In this document: piece by piece, positions 44,054 through 53,517 of the stretch
How the letters are laid out: each line of letters begins with the position of its first letter
Numbering within the stretch: the stretch's first letter is position 1
Source: Actinomycetes bacterium
GTDB lineage: Bacteria; Actinomycetota; Acidimicrobiia; Spongiisociales; JAHEDJ01
Length of the DNA stretch: 64,000 nt
Direction of reading: 5' to 3'
Assembly: GCA_024641245.1 (NCBI GenBank)
Contig: JAHEDK010000001.1
Location: 62,001-126,000 of the forward strand
The notes under the pieces: model-generated
What the model was told of the DNA's origin: nothing
Seen by the model: the letters and a program-made list of their open reading frames with translations, nothing else
Databases searched by the model: none
Made by a program: the position numbers and the translations under genes

Positions 44054-45111
44054 GCCGATACCGGCTGGCCGCCATCCCGGGCGACGGCGTCGGGGTTGAG
44101 GTCACCGCCGAGGCGATCAAAGCGGTGAGGGCTGCCGCCGATCGATTCGATTTCTCCGTCGACATCACCAACTACGATCTCGGCGGAGACCGCTACTTAC
44201 GCACCGGTGAGGTGCTTCCGGACACCATCGAAGCTGAACTCGCAGACCAGGACGCCATCTTGCTGGGTGCAGTCGGGACACCCTATGTGCCGTCCGGCGT
44301 GCTCGAGCGAGGATTGTTGCTCCGGCTTCGATTCTCGTTCGATCAGTACGTGAATGTGCGCCCCGTCAAGCTGTACGAGGGCGCTCCCACCCCGATTGCC
44401 GGACTAACCCCCGACCGATGCGACATGGTCATCTTTCGAGAAAACACTGAAGGCCCCTATGTGGGGGCAGGTGGATTCGTCCGCAGGGGCACACCACACG
44501 AGATCGCCACCCAGGAGTCGGTCAACACTCGCTACGGCGTCGAGCGGATCATTCGGCGCGCTTTCGATCGAGCGAGACGCTCTCGCCGCCACCTCACGCT
44601 TGCCCACAAGACCAATGTGCTCAACTACGCCGGCGACCTGTGGCAACGAACGTTCGATGATGTAGCCGACGACTATCCGGAAGTGGCTACCGACTATGTG
44701 CACGTGGACGCCATGTGCCTCTATATGATCACGCATCCAGAACGATTTGATGTGGTCGTCACCGACAACCTGTTCGGCGATATCATCACCGACCTCGGAG
44801 CCGCAGTGCAGGGCGGCATGGGCCTGGCAGCCAGCGGCAACGTCAACCCCGAGCGCGAGTTTCCGTCGATGTTTGAGCCGGTTCACGGATCCGCACCCGA
44901 TATCGCAGGTCGCGGCTGGGCCAATCCGGTGGCAGCAGTCCTCTGTGCTGCCATGTGCCTCGACCACCTCGGAGAAAACGACGCGGCGAGCGCAGTTGAG
45001 CGCGCAGCCGCCTCGGTCCTGCCGGGCCTGCGAACGATGGGCGGACCCGACATGGGATCAACCACCGCGGAGATCGGTGATCGCATCGAAACCGCGATCG
45101 CCGAGAGCTAA
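44050..45111 (+). CDS. leuB: 3-isopropylmalate dehydrogenase
   Basis: This 353-aa enzyme oxidises 3-isopropylmalate. Motifs are [17 protein letters not shown], the loop [28 protein letters not shown], and [23 protein letters not shown] with the metal aspartates. The C-terminal [14 protein letters not shown] is intact. The ATG overlaps the leuA stop (ATGA). leuC and leuD are not in the window. Tartrate dehydrogenase is the nearest alternative, ruled out by operon context. Confidence 0.93.
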   Translation: MSRYRLAAIPGDGVGVEVTAEAIKAVRAAADRFDFSVDITNYDLGGDRYLRTGEVLPDTIEAELADQDAILLGAVGTPYVPSGVLERGLLLRLRFSFDQYVNVRPVKLYEGAPTPIAGLTPDRCDMVIFRENTEGPYVGAGGFVRRGTPHEIATQESVNTRYGVERIIRRAFDRARRSRRHLTLAHKTNVLNYAGDLWQRTFDDVADDYPEVATDYVHVDAMCLYMITHPERFDVVVTDNLFGDIITDLGAAVQGGMGLAASGNVNPEREFPSMFEPVHGSAPDIAGRGWANPVAAVLCAAMCLDHLGENDAASAVERAAASVLPGLRTMGGPDMGSTTAEIGDRIETAIAES

Positions 45112-45123
45112 TTGCACAGACAG

Positions 45124-47724
45124 CTACTCCAGCGGTAGCTCGAGTTGACTGCGGCCCTTCCCCGATTCGGACGATTCGACACCGTCTGGAGTGACCCAGT
45201 CCGGGAGGTCGATCGGCGCCGGAGAGCGGCGCCGGGGCTTCTTGACGGCGACGGGTCCGGGCCGCGGCCGCCCACCCGCCCGGAGGCTCATCCAGCGAGC
45301 CACCCGCCATCCCCCGGCGGCCACCAACGGCTGGCGGATCACTTCTGGAGCGTGGGCGAGAAGTTCGGGAGCCTGACGCATCAGATCGGGGGCAGATTGC
45401 AGCCACCTGGATCCGACCAGGGCCAGGTACATGAGGGTGCCCGTTAGCGACGCAATTCCGATGGCGGCGAACACGACAATGGCACGGGGAAGGTCGAGCC
45501 CGTAGAACTCTCTGAGAGATCCCCACAACAACGTGATGCCGAACAGGCCGGCCATGCTCCAAATCAACCACTTGCGGCTCGTAGTGAGCGGCCTGCACAC
45601 AACGGTCAGAGCAAAGAGACCCACGGCAACGAGCACGAGGGTGGCCATGGTTCGCGACTCCACGAGTCCAACGTCCTCGATCTGGGCCAGACCGTAGGCG
45701 GCGAACGTCGACAGAGCGGCCACCGCACCAACCGGAACCGCAAACCGCATCACGCGACCCACGAACCCTCGTTGAGCCCTGCGGGCAGTGGGTTCGAGGG
45801 CGAGGAAGAAACCGGGTATGCCGATGGTGATCGACCCGACCAGGGTCAGGTGCCGCGGTAGGAAGGGAAACGGCAGCACGGCGATTGCAATAGCCACGGA
45901 GAGCAGCACTGCGTAGATCGTCTTGGTGACGAAGAGGTTGGCGACCCGTTCGATATTGGCGATGACCCGTCTCCCCTCGGCGACGACTTCTGGCAGCGAC
46001 GAGAACGCTGAATCGAGAAGCACGACCTGTGCGACGGCCCGTGAGGCCCCCGACCCGTTGCCCATCGCCACGCCGATATCCGCCACTTTGAGAGCGAGCA
46101 CGTCGTTGACGCCATCGCCCGTCATGGCCACCGTATGGCCCCGACTCTGGAGGGCCTTGATCATTGCGCGTTTCTGGTGGGGATGCACCCGTCCAAATAC
46201 TGTTCCCCGCTCCATGACATCTGCGAGACGATCCGGGTCCTTCGGAAGCTCGCGTCCATCGACGACATTGCCCGGGTTCGGCACGCCGACCCTGGCCGCA
46301 ATCGCAGCAACCGTGGCGGGATGGTCGCCCGAGATCACTTTCACCGCCACGTTCTGCCTGGCGAAGAAGCTGAGCGTGTCGGCAGCATCCGGGCGAATGC
46401 GGTCTCCCAGCACCACGAGCGCAATCGAACGCACGGTCCCCGGCAGCGCATCGCCGGTCAGCGCATCATCTGTGCCGACCAGCGCCAGGACTCTCTTGCC
46501 GTCGGACGCATGGCGGTCGGCCGAACGCAAGATTTCGATATCGCCGGCGGCCACTACCTCCGGTGCACCCAGCACCCAGGTTCCCCGACCGGCGAACGAA
46601 GCAGCACTCCACTTCCGATCCGAGGAGAACGGCACCGTCTGGAGCACCGTCCAATCGGGGAGTTCCGCAAACTGCATGCCGATCGCCTGGAGTGTGGCGT
46701 TCGGAGTGCTGTCCGCTGCTGCCATTGCAGCCAACACCAAGCCGACGTCGACCGCCTCGTCGTACACCTTGACGTCGAGCACCCTCAGATGCCCTTCCGT
46801 CAACGTGCCGGTTTTGTCGAGACACACGACGTCGACCCGGGCGAGGCCCTCGACGGCTGGTAATTCCTGAACGAGGACGTTCCGGCGGCCGAGCCGCACG
46901 ACGGCTACCGCGAATGCCATGGAGGTCAGCAACACGAGGCCCTGCGGAACCATCGCAACGAGTCCGGCGACCGTCCCCTGCGCGGCCCTCCGGAATCCCA
47001 CATCGATCGACATCTGGCTCCAAACCAGCAGCGCCCCGGTGGGGATGAGTGCCCAGCTCACTGCCAGCAGGATCCAATCGATACCAGTCCTCAGCTCGGA
47101 GCTCGTGATGGTGAACAACTTCGCCTCAGAGGCCAATTGCGCCGCGTAGGACTCGCTTCCCACCCTGGTTGCCTGCATCCGACCGGACCCGGCGACGACG
47201 AAGCTGCCCGACCGACAAGAATCGCCCTTGTGCTTGCTCACCGGATCGGACTCGCCGGTCAGGAGCGATTCGTTGATCTCGAGCCCGTGGGACTCGAGGA
47301 CCTCGCCGTCGACCACGACCTGGTCGCCGGGAGCCAACACGAGTACATCATCGAGGACGATCTCCGCAATTCGGATTTCGACCGGACGGCCGTCGCGGAC
47401 TGCAATCGTCTTCGGAGTGCTGAGCAGCGCCAACCGGTCCAGCGTTCGTTTGGCTCGCAGCTCCTGGATAATGCCGATGGCGGCATTGATCACCATGACT
47501 GCTCCGAACAAGGCGTCCTGGATCGGGGCAACGAACAGAATAATGACCAGCAACACGGACAGAATGAGATTGAACCGGGTGAAGATGTTGTCCCGGAAGA
47601 TCGCCTTCGTTGTCCGGCTCGGTCCCTCCGGGATCACGTTGAGCTTGCCGGCCCCGACCCGGTCGGCGACTTCGCGTTCGGTGAGACCGCTCAGCGGATC
47701 GCGCAACGGCGCCTCGACATCCAT
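45124..47724 (-). CDS. P-type ATPase, CtpE-like (probable Ca2+ transporter)
   Basis: This 866-aa transporter opens GLTEREVADRVGAGKLN, then RDNIFTRFNLILSVLLVI. LLTGESDPVSK is the actuator loop, VCLDKTGTLTEG the phosphorylation site and MTGDGVNDVLALKVADIGVAMG the hinge. About ten membrane helices are present. The N-terminal sequence and lack of soft-metal CxxC domains resemble mycobacterial CtpE, a calcium-uptake ATPase; another cation is possible. The basic, Pro-rich C-terminal tail is unusual. It converges on leuB with a 12-bp gap. Confidence 0.87.
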   Translation of the reverse strand: MDVEAPLRDPLSGLTEREVADRVGAGKLNVIPEGPSRTTKAIFRDNIFTRFNLILSVLLVIILFVAPIQDALFGAVMVINAAIGIIQELRAKRTLDRLALLSTPKTIAVRDGRPVEIRIAEIVLDDVLVLAPGDQVVVDGEVLESHGLEINESLLTGESDPVSKHKGDSCRSGSFVVAGSGRMQATRVGSESYAAQLASEAKLFTITSSELRTGIDWILLAVSWALIPTGALLVWSQMSIDVGFRRAAQGTVAGLVAMVPQGLVLLTSMAFAVAVVRLGRRNVLVQELPAVEGLARVDVVCLDKTGTLTEGHLRVLDVKVYDEAVDVGLVLAAMAAADSTPNATLQAIGMQFAELPDWTVLQTVPFSSDRKWSAASFAGRGTWVLGAPEVVAAGDIEILRSADRHASDGKRVLALVGTDDALTGDALPGTVRSIALVVLGDRIRPDAADTLSFFARQNVAVKVISGDHPATVAAIAARVGVPNPGNVVDGRELPKDPDRLADVMERGTVFGRVHPHQKRAMIKALQSRGHTVAMTGDGVNDVLALKVADIGVAMGNGSGASRAVAQVVLLDSAFSSLPEVVAEGRRVIANIERVANLFVTKTIYAVLLSVAIAIAVLPFPFLPRHLTLVGSITIGIPGFFLALEPTARRAQRGFVGRVMRFAVPVGAVAALSTFAAYGLAQIEDVGLVESRTMATLVLVAVGLFALTVVCRPLTTSRKWLIWSMAGLFGITLLWGSLREFYGLDLPRAIVVFAAIGIASLTGTLMYLALVGSRWLQSAPDLMRQAPELLAHAPEVIRQPLVAAGGWRVARWMSLRAGGRPRPGPVAVKKPRRRSPAPIDLPDWVTPDGVESSESGKGRSQLELPLE

Positions 47725-47808
47725 CAGCTGAGGCTACCGGCTTCCCAGGACGGAATCGCGCCGATGGCCGTCGCCGATCGTTGGTGCGCTCGACGAGCTA
47801 CTGGCGAC

Positions 47809-50800
47809 TCACGACAATCTCGGTGGCGTCTTCTTCGGCCGGTCGCCAAATGCGGGCGGGGAAGGGGGGCGCTCGTTCATGATGCGGATCAATTCGGCGA
47901 TGCCGCGCTCGAGTTGAGGGTCTCGCCCGGCGGCGTGATCTTGCGGGGTGATCGCAACCCTGATGTCCGGGTCGGTCCCGTAGTTCTCAACGTCCCACCC
48001 AACATCTTCGAACCAGTTCGAGAACTCAGGCTGGGTCGTGATCGTTCCATCCACGAGCGATTGCTGCGGCCAGATACCGATGACCCCGCCCCAGGTGCGG
48101 GTTCCGATGAGGGGCCCGAGGCCGTGCATCTTGAAGGCATGCGAAAAGATGTCTCCGTCGGACCCGGCGTACTCATTCGTGAGCGCCACCATCGGCCCGG
48201 CCGGAGCATCAGCAGGGATCGCGTACGGCTCGGTCCACCTGGTCACTCGAAAGCCGATACGTCGCCGCAGGAGTTTCTCGAGAAGGATATGCGACACGTT
48301 TCCACCGCGGTTGAACCGGACGTCGATCACCAACCCGTCGTGATCGACCTCGGACAACCACGAGCGGTGGAATTCCGCGAACCCGTTCGGCCCCATGTCC
48401 GGAAGATGGATGTATCCGGCCCGCCCTTCCGATGCCTCGGCGACCCGGCGGCGGTTGTTCTCAACCCAATCCCGATACCGCAGTGGCGTCTCCGACTCGA
48501 GCGCCCGAACGGTGACAGACCGGGGTTGACGACGGCCCCTGCGAACCACGAGGCGAACATCCCTGCCCGCCCGATCGACCAAAGCCTCCTCCGGCGCACG
48601 CGCTTCGCCGAGGTCTTTCCCGTCGATCGAGAGGATTCGATCGCCCACCACCACGTCCACCCCGGGAGCTTGCAACGGCGACCAGGCTCGCTCGTCCCAG
48701 GAGTCTCCGTGCGGGATCGCCTCGATCCGCCAGCCACCCCGGGCGGTTCGGTCGAAATCCGCCCCGAGACTGCCGAGGAGATACTTCGGCTCCGGCCGGT
48801 AGTCACCACCGAGTTCGTAGGCATGTGAGGTGCCCAGTTCTCCCTGCATCTCCCACATGAGATCGGAGAACTCGGCACGGCTGGAAACCCGTTCGACGAG
48901 AGGACGGTACCGGTCGTAGATGTGTTCCCAATCGACCGCCGACATGTCCTGCGTCCAGAAGTGCTCGCGCTGGAGGCGCCATGCTTCCCGGAACATCTGT
49001 GCCCACTCACCGCCCGGATCGACCTCGAGACGGATCCTGTCCAAATCAAGCCAACCCGAGTCTCTGCCCGGTTTGTCGTTTTTGGACGCGTCGTCCTTGA
49101 AGGCGGCCGGAACGACCCTGATCCGGTTGCCGGCCCGGATCGCCATGATCTTCCCGTCCATCGAGATCGAGACACTCGAGACATCTTCTGCGATCACTTC
49201 CACCTTGTGTTGTTGGAAGTCGTAGGCCTCGAGCCGCCCCGCCGGACCAGCCGACACCATCGGTTGGGGCGCCAGCCGGCCGTGGATCGGCGCGGACAGC
49301 AGAAAAGACCGGCCCCTGGCGCCGAAGACCGCCCGGTAGGAGCCTTCCGGGACCGGATACGCCACCACCCGATCCTCGATGCCCTCCAGATCGATTTGCA
49401 CCGGAGCGGGAGCGTCGCTCTCCCTGCCGTCGGCGGCGGGCAGCGGTCCCGGCGGTGTGCCTGGTGGGCGGGGCAATCTCTGAGCGGGACTGAACGGCGA
49501 AGGGGTATCAGTAGCCAGCGGGATGAGGAATGGCCGGGTTCCCTTCGGAAATGAGTAGTCGTGGAAGAAGGCGTCCGGAACCGGGTCGAACACGCGGTGG
49601 CCGATGAAGTGGAGGAACCGGCCCTCCGGATCGAATGAAGGGCGAACGTCGGCGAAGTCGGGTCTCGTGATCCGGTGCGTTTCTAGCGTCTCGGTATCGT
49701 AGAGGTGAAGGGCGATCGTGTTACGGCTGACGGCCGCGGAGAAAGCGATCCACCGTCCGTCCGGGGACCAGTCGGTGCCTTGAATCCAGGAATGTGGGCT
49801 TCTGTGGATCACCGTAGAGGTGCCGGAGCCCAGCTCAACCAGGACGACCTCGAAACGGTGATTCGTCAGCACCACACGGTCGGATCCGGCGGGCGCCGGA
49901 TCCAGCGACCGGGGCCGTCCAATGTCACCACCGACCCGTTGCGCTGCTTGCCCGCCACCGGATTCGAACACGACTAGTTCTTCTTCGCCCGACTCATCGG
50001 TGACGGCGACGATGCGCCGTGCATCCGGCAGCCAGGCGGCCAACCGGTAGCGGGACGATGACACCTCGCCGTGACGGAGTGGCGCTCCCTCCCACAGATC
50101 CATGGTTGCCGCTCCCCCGCGGGCAACGATCGCCACCGCTTGGCCTTTCGGATCGAGGTCGAAAGACTCCACGAAACGGCCGGGACTGATGAAGCGGCGG
50201 TTTCTTTGCGGCCGGGCGCTTGGAACCCTCACATCGATCTTCGCCTGAGTGTCGCCATCGAAGACGTAGAGATCGGCACCGGCGTGGTAAACGATTCGCT
50301 TGCCGTCGGAGGCCGGGAAGCGAGCGTAGAAGTCCTCGTGCTCCGTGTGACGCTGGAGGCCGCGTCCCGTCGGTGTGCACGAGTAGAGGTTGCCGGTGCC
50401 TTCGTGATCGGAGAGGAAGTAGATCCGGCGTCCTAACCACATGGGGTCGGCCATGTTCCCCTCTAGCTCGATGAGGGGAGCAAAATCGCCCCATCCGGCG
50501 CGGTCGATCCAGAGCGTTCCGGTGCGACCGCCCCGGTACCGCTTCCAGCGAGCGGGATCGAAGGAGTTCCGGCCGATAACGACACCCGGCCCGCCGGGTT
50601 GATACGAAACGGCGCGGGCCGGTCCGACCTTGATCGGCCTGGCTGGACTGCCGTCCATCGGCACCGCGTGGAGGGCGAACTGCCCTGCGAACGGTTGCTT
50701 CCAGTCCGTCGCCACGATCACCGCACCGCCTTCGGGAGCCCAACCCACCACATGGGCAAGTCCTCCGAAAAACGTCAACCGGCGGGCCGGACCCCCGGCG

Positions 50801-51021
50801 GACGGCATAACGTGAGCCTCGAGGTGGCCCTCATCGCGGCTCGAGAAGGCGACGTAGGTTCCGTCGGGAGAAAACCTCGGGTAGGCAACCGTGCCGGGAT
50901 TGGCGGTCAAACGGTGGGCCGAACCGCCCGAAGCATCGACCGACCAGAGGTCATCCTCAGCCACGAAGACGACCCGGTCACGGTGGATCGTCGGATGCAG
51001 GTAGTAGCCGAGTTCACCCAT
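47809..51021 (-). CDS. Tricorn-like protease (S41 family)
   Basis: This 1070-aa protein has two beta-propeller regions (about residues 1-620; WSVDASGGSAHRLTANPGT, RFSPDGTYVAFSSRDEGH). A PDZ domain at about 750-830 contains GVDVVVGDRILSIDGKDLGEARAPEEAL. A C-terminal S41 domain has the catalytic Ser in ALTNEYAGSDGDIFSHAFK. The His in LGTSHAYELGGDY matches the tricorn triad. Tricorn degrades oligopeptides left by other proteases. The ATG at 51021 is preferred, though there is no SD. A stable hairpin lies 23 nt upstream. Confidence 0.92.
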   Translation of the reverse strand: MGELGYYLHPTIHRDRVVFVAEDDLWSVDASGGSAHRLTANPGTVAYPRFSPDGTYVAFSSRDEGHLEAHVMPSAGGPARRLTFFGGLAHVVGWAPEGGAVIVATDWKQPFAGQFALHAVPMDGSPARPIKVGPARAVSYQPGGPGVVIGRNSFDPARWKRYRGGRTGTLWIDRAGWGDFAPLIELEGNMADPMWLGRRIYFLSDHEGTGNLYSCTPTGRGLQRHTEHEDFYARFPASDGKRIVYHAGADLYVFDGDTQAKIDVRVPSARPQRNRRFISPGRFVESFDLDPKGQAVAIVARGGAATMDLWEGAPLRHGEVSSSRYRLAAWLPDARRIVAVTDESGEEELVVFESGGGQAAQRVGGDIGRPRSLDPAPAGSDRVVLTNHRFEVVLVELGSGTSTVIHRSPHSWIQGTDWSPDGRWIAFSAAVSRNTIALHLYDTETLETHRITRPDFADVRPSFDPEGRFLHFIGHRVFDPVPDAFFHDYSFPKGTRPFLIPLATDTPSPFSPAQRLPRPPGTPPGPLPAADGRESDAPAPVQIDLEGIEDRVVAYPVPEGSYRAVFGARGRSFLLSAPIHGRLAPQPMVSAGPAGRLEAYDFQQHKVEVIAEDVSSVSISMDGKIMAIRAGNRIRVVPAAFKDDASKNDKPGRDSGWLDLDRIRLEVDPGGEWAQMFREAWRLQREHFWTQDMSAVDWEHIYDRYRPLVERVSSRAEFSDLMWEMQGELGTSHAYELGGDYRPEPKYLLGSLGADFDRTARGGWRIEAIPHGDSWDERAWSPLQAPGVDVVVGDRILSIDGKDLGEARAPEEALVDRAGRDVRLVVRRGRRQPRSVTVRALESETPLRYRDWVENNRRRVAEASEGRAGYIHLPDMGPNGFAEFHRSWLSEVDHDGLVIDVRFNRGGNVSHILLEKLLRRRIGFRVTRWTEPYAIPADAPAGPMVALTNEYAGSDGDIFSHAFKMHGLGPLIGTRTWGGVIGIWPQQSLVDGTITTQPEFSNWFEDVGWDVENYGTDPDIRVAITPQDHAAGRDPQLERGIAELIRIMNERPPSPPAFGDRPKKTPPRLS

Positions 51022-51043
51022 AAGGAGGTAATCGTAGCGACGC

Positions 51044-51075
51044 GTTGGTGCCCGGACCGCAGCCCGGGCACCAAC
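51044..51075. other. Hairpin upstream of the tricorn gene
   Basis: A perfect 12-bp stem (GTTGGTGCCCGG and its complement) closes an 8-nt loop. It lies in the presumed 5' untranslated region of the tricorn mRNA, followed on that strand by ACCTCCTTA just before the ATG. There is no U-tract. Confidence 0.7.
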
Positions 51076-51084
51076 CAAAACCTG

Positions 51085-51132
51085 TTTTCGCGCGGGGATT
51101 CCACCTCATAGGACGCGATCCCCGCGCGAAAA
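51085..51132. terminator. Large inverted repeat after the osmoprotectant-binding gene
   Basis: TTTTCGCGCGGGGAT and ATCCCCGCGCGAAAA form a perfect 15-bp inverted repeat with an 18-nt loop. It lies 6 bp beyond the stop of the substrate-binding protein gene. The stem ends in A/T runs on both strands, so it can act as a terminator in either direction. Confidence 0.65.
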
Positions 51133-51137
51133 CGGAA

Positions 51138-52070
51138 TTATGCGTCGATAAAGCCGTTCTCGACCAGGAAGTCGCGAGCGATGTCTTCGGCGTCCAATTG
51201 CTCAATGTCGAACTTCCGATTCATCTCGGTCAAGTCCGCCGTCGAAATCGCTGCGCTGATACTGTCGACGAAGTCGCGGAAGTCCGACCCGTAGGCGTCG
51301 ACGATCTCATCGCTGGTCACCGGCACCACGTTGTCTGCGGCGAGCAGATTCTTGTCATCCTCCAGGAGCACCCAGCCCCGATCTGCGATGATTCCAGAAG
51401 TCGAGAACAGCAGAGCGATGTCGATCTCATCAGCTTCCAGCGCCTGCACCGTAATCGCCCCGGCATCGAGCGGCGTGAAGCTGCCACTCAGGTCGAGGCC
51501 GTACACACTCTGGAGACCCGGAATGCAAAACGCGTTGGTCTCACAGTCGGGGGGCCCACCCAACTTGAGGTCCGCACCCTTCGAAGCCAGATCACTGAGC
51601 GACGTGATACCAAGCGACTCACTCGTTGCCTGCGTGACTACGAAAGCGTTCGTATCGACGGCAGGCGAAGGATCGAAGGCACTCAGGCCCTTCTCGGTCA
51701 GATATCCGCGCAGGGACTCAGTAGTCCCCTCCGCATCACCGGTCGCCTCACCGGCGAACCCATTCAAGAACTCGAGCATCGACGCTGCGTACTCGGGAGT
51801 GAAGTTGATATCACCACTCTCGAACGAAGCCAGGACTATGTCACGGAAGCCGCCGAGGGGCTGGACGGCAACGTCGTACCCGTCTGCTTCCAGCGCCTGA
51901 GCATAGAGCGAGGCAAGAATCGCCGACTCTCCGAAGTCCTGTGCACCGACCTTGATTTGTGGCCCTTCTTTGGGCTCACCGGCGCCATCACCCGATCCGC
52001 ATGCACTGATAATCAGAATCAGTGTCAGCGTGATCGCCCCGATGGCACCCTTGCGGCGGAATCCCCGCAT
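51138..52070 (-). CDS. Osmoprotectant ABC transporter, substrate-binding lipoprotein
   Basis: This is a 310-aa lipoprotein with signal and lipobox (IISACG, Cys about residue 24). The OpuBC/OsmF-type fold follows: KVGAQDFGESAILASLYAQALEADGYDV, FTPEYAASMLEFLNG, and ALEADEIDIALLFSTSGII. It should bind glycine betaine or a related quaternary amine. The aromatic cage residues cannot be placed with certainty. Last of four transporter genes, it follows the second permease after a 77-bp gap with a small hairpin. GGGAGAG precedes the ATG. Confidence 0.88.
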   Translation of the reverse strand: MRGFRRKGAIGAITLTLILIISACGSGDGAGEPKEGPQIKVGAQDFGESAILASLYAQALEADGYDVAVQPLGGFRDIVLASFESGDINFTPEYAASMLEFLNGFAGEATGDAEGTTESLRGYLTEKGLSAFDPSPAVDTNAFVVTQATSESLGITSLSDLASKGADLKLGGPPDCETNAFCIPGLQSVYGLDLSGSFTPLDAGAITVQALEADEIDIALLFSTSGIIADRGWVLLEDDKNLLAADNVVPVTSDEIVDAYGSDFRDFVDSISAAISTADLTEMNRKFDIEQLDAEDIARDFLVENGFIDA

Positions 52071-52092
52071 GGGTCTCTCCCTTCATTGTGAA

Positions 52093-52109
52093 CCCGCCTC
52101 ACGGGCGGG
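52093..52109 (-). other. Small hairpin between permease and binding-protein genes
   Basis: CCCGCC and GGCGGG pair around a 5-nt loop, with no U-tract. It lies in the gap between the second permease and the binding protein. Such stems often protect the mRNA of the abundant binding protein. Confidence 0.45.
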
Positions 52110-52147
52110 GCTTCCAACCCTAGGGGATCAAGCGAGCTACCAAGACA

Positions 52148-52861
52148 TCATCCGTGCGCCCCAAGTTCGACCTGAGTCAGGTCTTTGGAAGATATCCCTT
52201 GTGGCAACACCCACTTCTCGGCGGCCGCGAACGCCTGATCGGTGACCACGGACAACGTCGCCACGAGGATCGCCCCCACGAACACCAGCACTTCGTTGCC
52301 CTGGGCGAATCCATCGATTACATACCGCCCGAGCCCGCCCCATCCGACAACGGCGCCCAGGGTGGCCGTTGCCACCACCTGCACTGCAGAGACACGGATA
52401 GCGGTCCAGATCACCGGCATGGCAAGCGGGATCTCCGTATGCGTGAGTACCTCCAGGTCGGTCATTCCCATGCCAACCGACGCTTCCACCGCAGCCGGAG
52501 ATACCTCGCGCACCGCCGTATAACCATTCGTGAATATCGGCGGGATCGCCAGCGCGACGAGTGCGACGAAGGTCGGCCAGGAGCTAAACCCAAGGCCCAG
52601 GCGCAGCGCGATGGGAAAGGCAAGTGCAACAATGCCAAACGAGGGAATGGCCCGCCCGATGTTGGCGATAGAGATTGCCAGAAACGCCCCGCGTCGCTGA
52701 TGCCCCAGCCAGACCGCGATGGGAAGGCCCAGGAGCACGGCCACCGCAACCGCGAATACGGAAATGCGAACATGATCGAAGGTCCTGATGAGGATGCCGT
52801 CTGCTCCGCTCCATGACTCCGCCGAGGTGAAGAACGCCACCACATCACTGAAGAAGCTCAT
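52148..52861 (-). CDS. Osmoprotectant ABC transporter permease
   Basis: This 237-aa permease has about six helices and the ABC-permease loop VREVSPAAVEASVGMGMTDLEVLTHTEIPLAMPVI (EAA-like), typical of OpuBB/OpuBD. The ATG at 52861 overlaps the stop of the other permease (ATGA), so the two are coupled. The ORF track extends eight residues too far. With the ATPase and binding protein, it forms one importer. Confidence 0.9.
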   Translation of the reverse strand: MSFFSDVVAFFTSAESWSGADGILIRTFDHVRISVFAVAVAVLLGLPIAVWLGHQRRGAFLAISIANIGRAIPSFGIVALAFPIALRLGLGFSSWPTFVALVALAIPPIFTNGYTAVREVSPAAVEASVGMGMTDLEVLTHTEIPLAMPVIWTAIRVSAVQVVATATLGAVVGWGGLGRYVIDGFAQGNEVLVFVGAILVATLSVVTDQAFAAAEKWVLPQGISSKDLTQVELGAHG

Positions 52862-53517
52862 GGAGTGTCCTTCTTCCGCACCCACGGTGTCGACCGGTTC
52901 TCGATCCGCACGAGCAGATAGTCGAACAAGGTCGCAAGCAGAATCGACATGACTGTGCCGACCAGGATTTCAGTGGCGAAGTTGCGGCCTAGACCCCTGC
53001 GGATGAAGGCTCCGTAGCCCCCCTGGCCGATCAGGCTCGTGACCGTCACCAAACCGACGGTGGTCACGGAAGCGACCCGCAGCCCAGCCACTATCACCGG
53101 CACTGCCAGCGGCACTTGGATCTCCCAGAGAATGCGGCGATCGGTATAACCCATTCCAAGCGCCGCCTCTCGAACCGAATCGGGAGTGCCGTCGATTCCC
53201 GCCACGATGTTGCGAATGAGGATCAACAGCGTGTACGAAACGAGACCGATCTCGGCGGTGAGAATCGAGAGACCGGTGAAGGGCACCAGGAAGGCAAAAA
53301 GGGCGATAGAGGGAATCGTGTAGAACACACCGCTGATCCAAGTGATGGGCGCATAGGAACGCCGGAAGCGGAGGGCCACGATCGACAGGACCAGGGATAG
53401 CCCGAACCCGACCACCACCGCGATACCGGTCAGGGTCAAGTGTTCAACGGTCCGCTGCCAGATCTCGTCGAGATGACTCCAGATCCACGACCAGCGAATG
53501 AACTGCTGCTCGGTCAC
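52858..53517 (-). CDS. Osmoprotectant ABC transporter permease
   Basis: This 219-aa permease has about five or six helices and the coupling loop TPDSVREAALGMGYTDRRILWEIQVPLAVPVI. Its ATG overlaps the ATPase stop (ATGA). It pairs with the 237-aa permease. Two permeases, one ATPase and one lipoprotein match OpuB/OpuC-type systems for betaine or choline, rather than the ProU type with one permease. Confidence 0.9.
   Translation of the reverse strand: MTEQQFIRWSWIWSHLDEIWQRTVEHLTLTGIAVVVGFGLSLVLSIVALRFRRSYAPITWISGVFYTIPSIALFAFLVPFTGLSILTAEIGLVSYTLLILIRNIVAGIDGTPDSVREAALGMGYTDRRILWEIQVPLAVPVIVAGLRVASVTTVGLVTVTSLIGQGGYGAFIRRGLGRNFATEILVGTVMSILLATLFDYLLVRIENRSTPWVRKKDTP

Noticed and set aside
47137-48828. 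563-aa plus-strand frame across the P-type ATPase and tricorn genes
   Set aside because: It spans parts of two genuine minus-strand genes, is rich in Arg, Pro and Asp, and shows no family motif.
51045-52091. 348-aa plus-strand frame preceded by AAGGAGG
   Set aside because: The SD-like sequence is attractive, but the frame runs through the palindromes and is antisense to the well-supported binding-protein gene.
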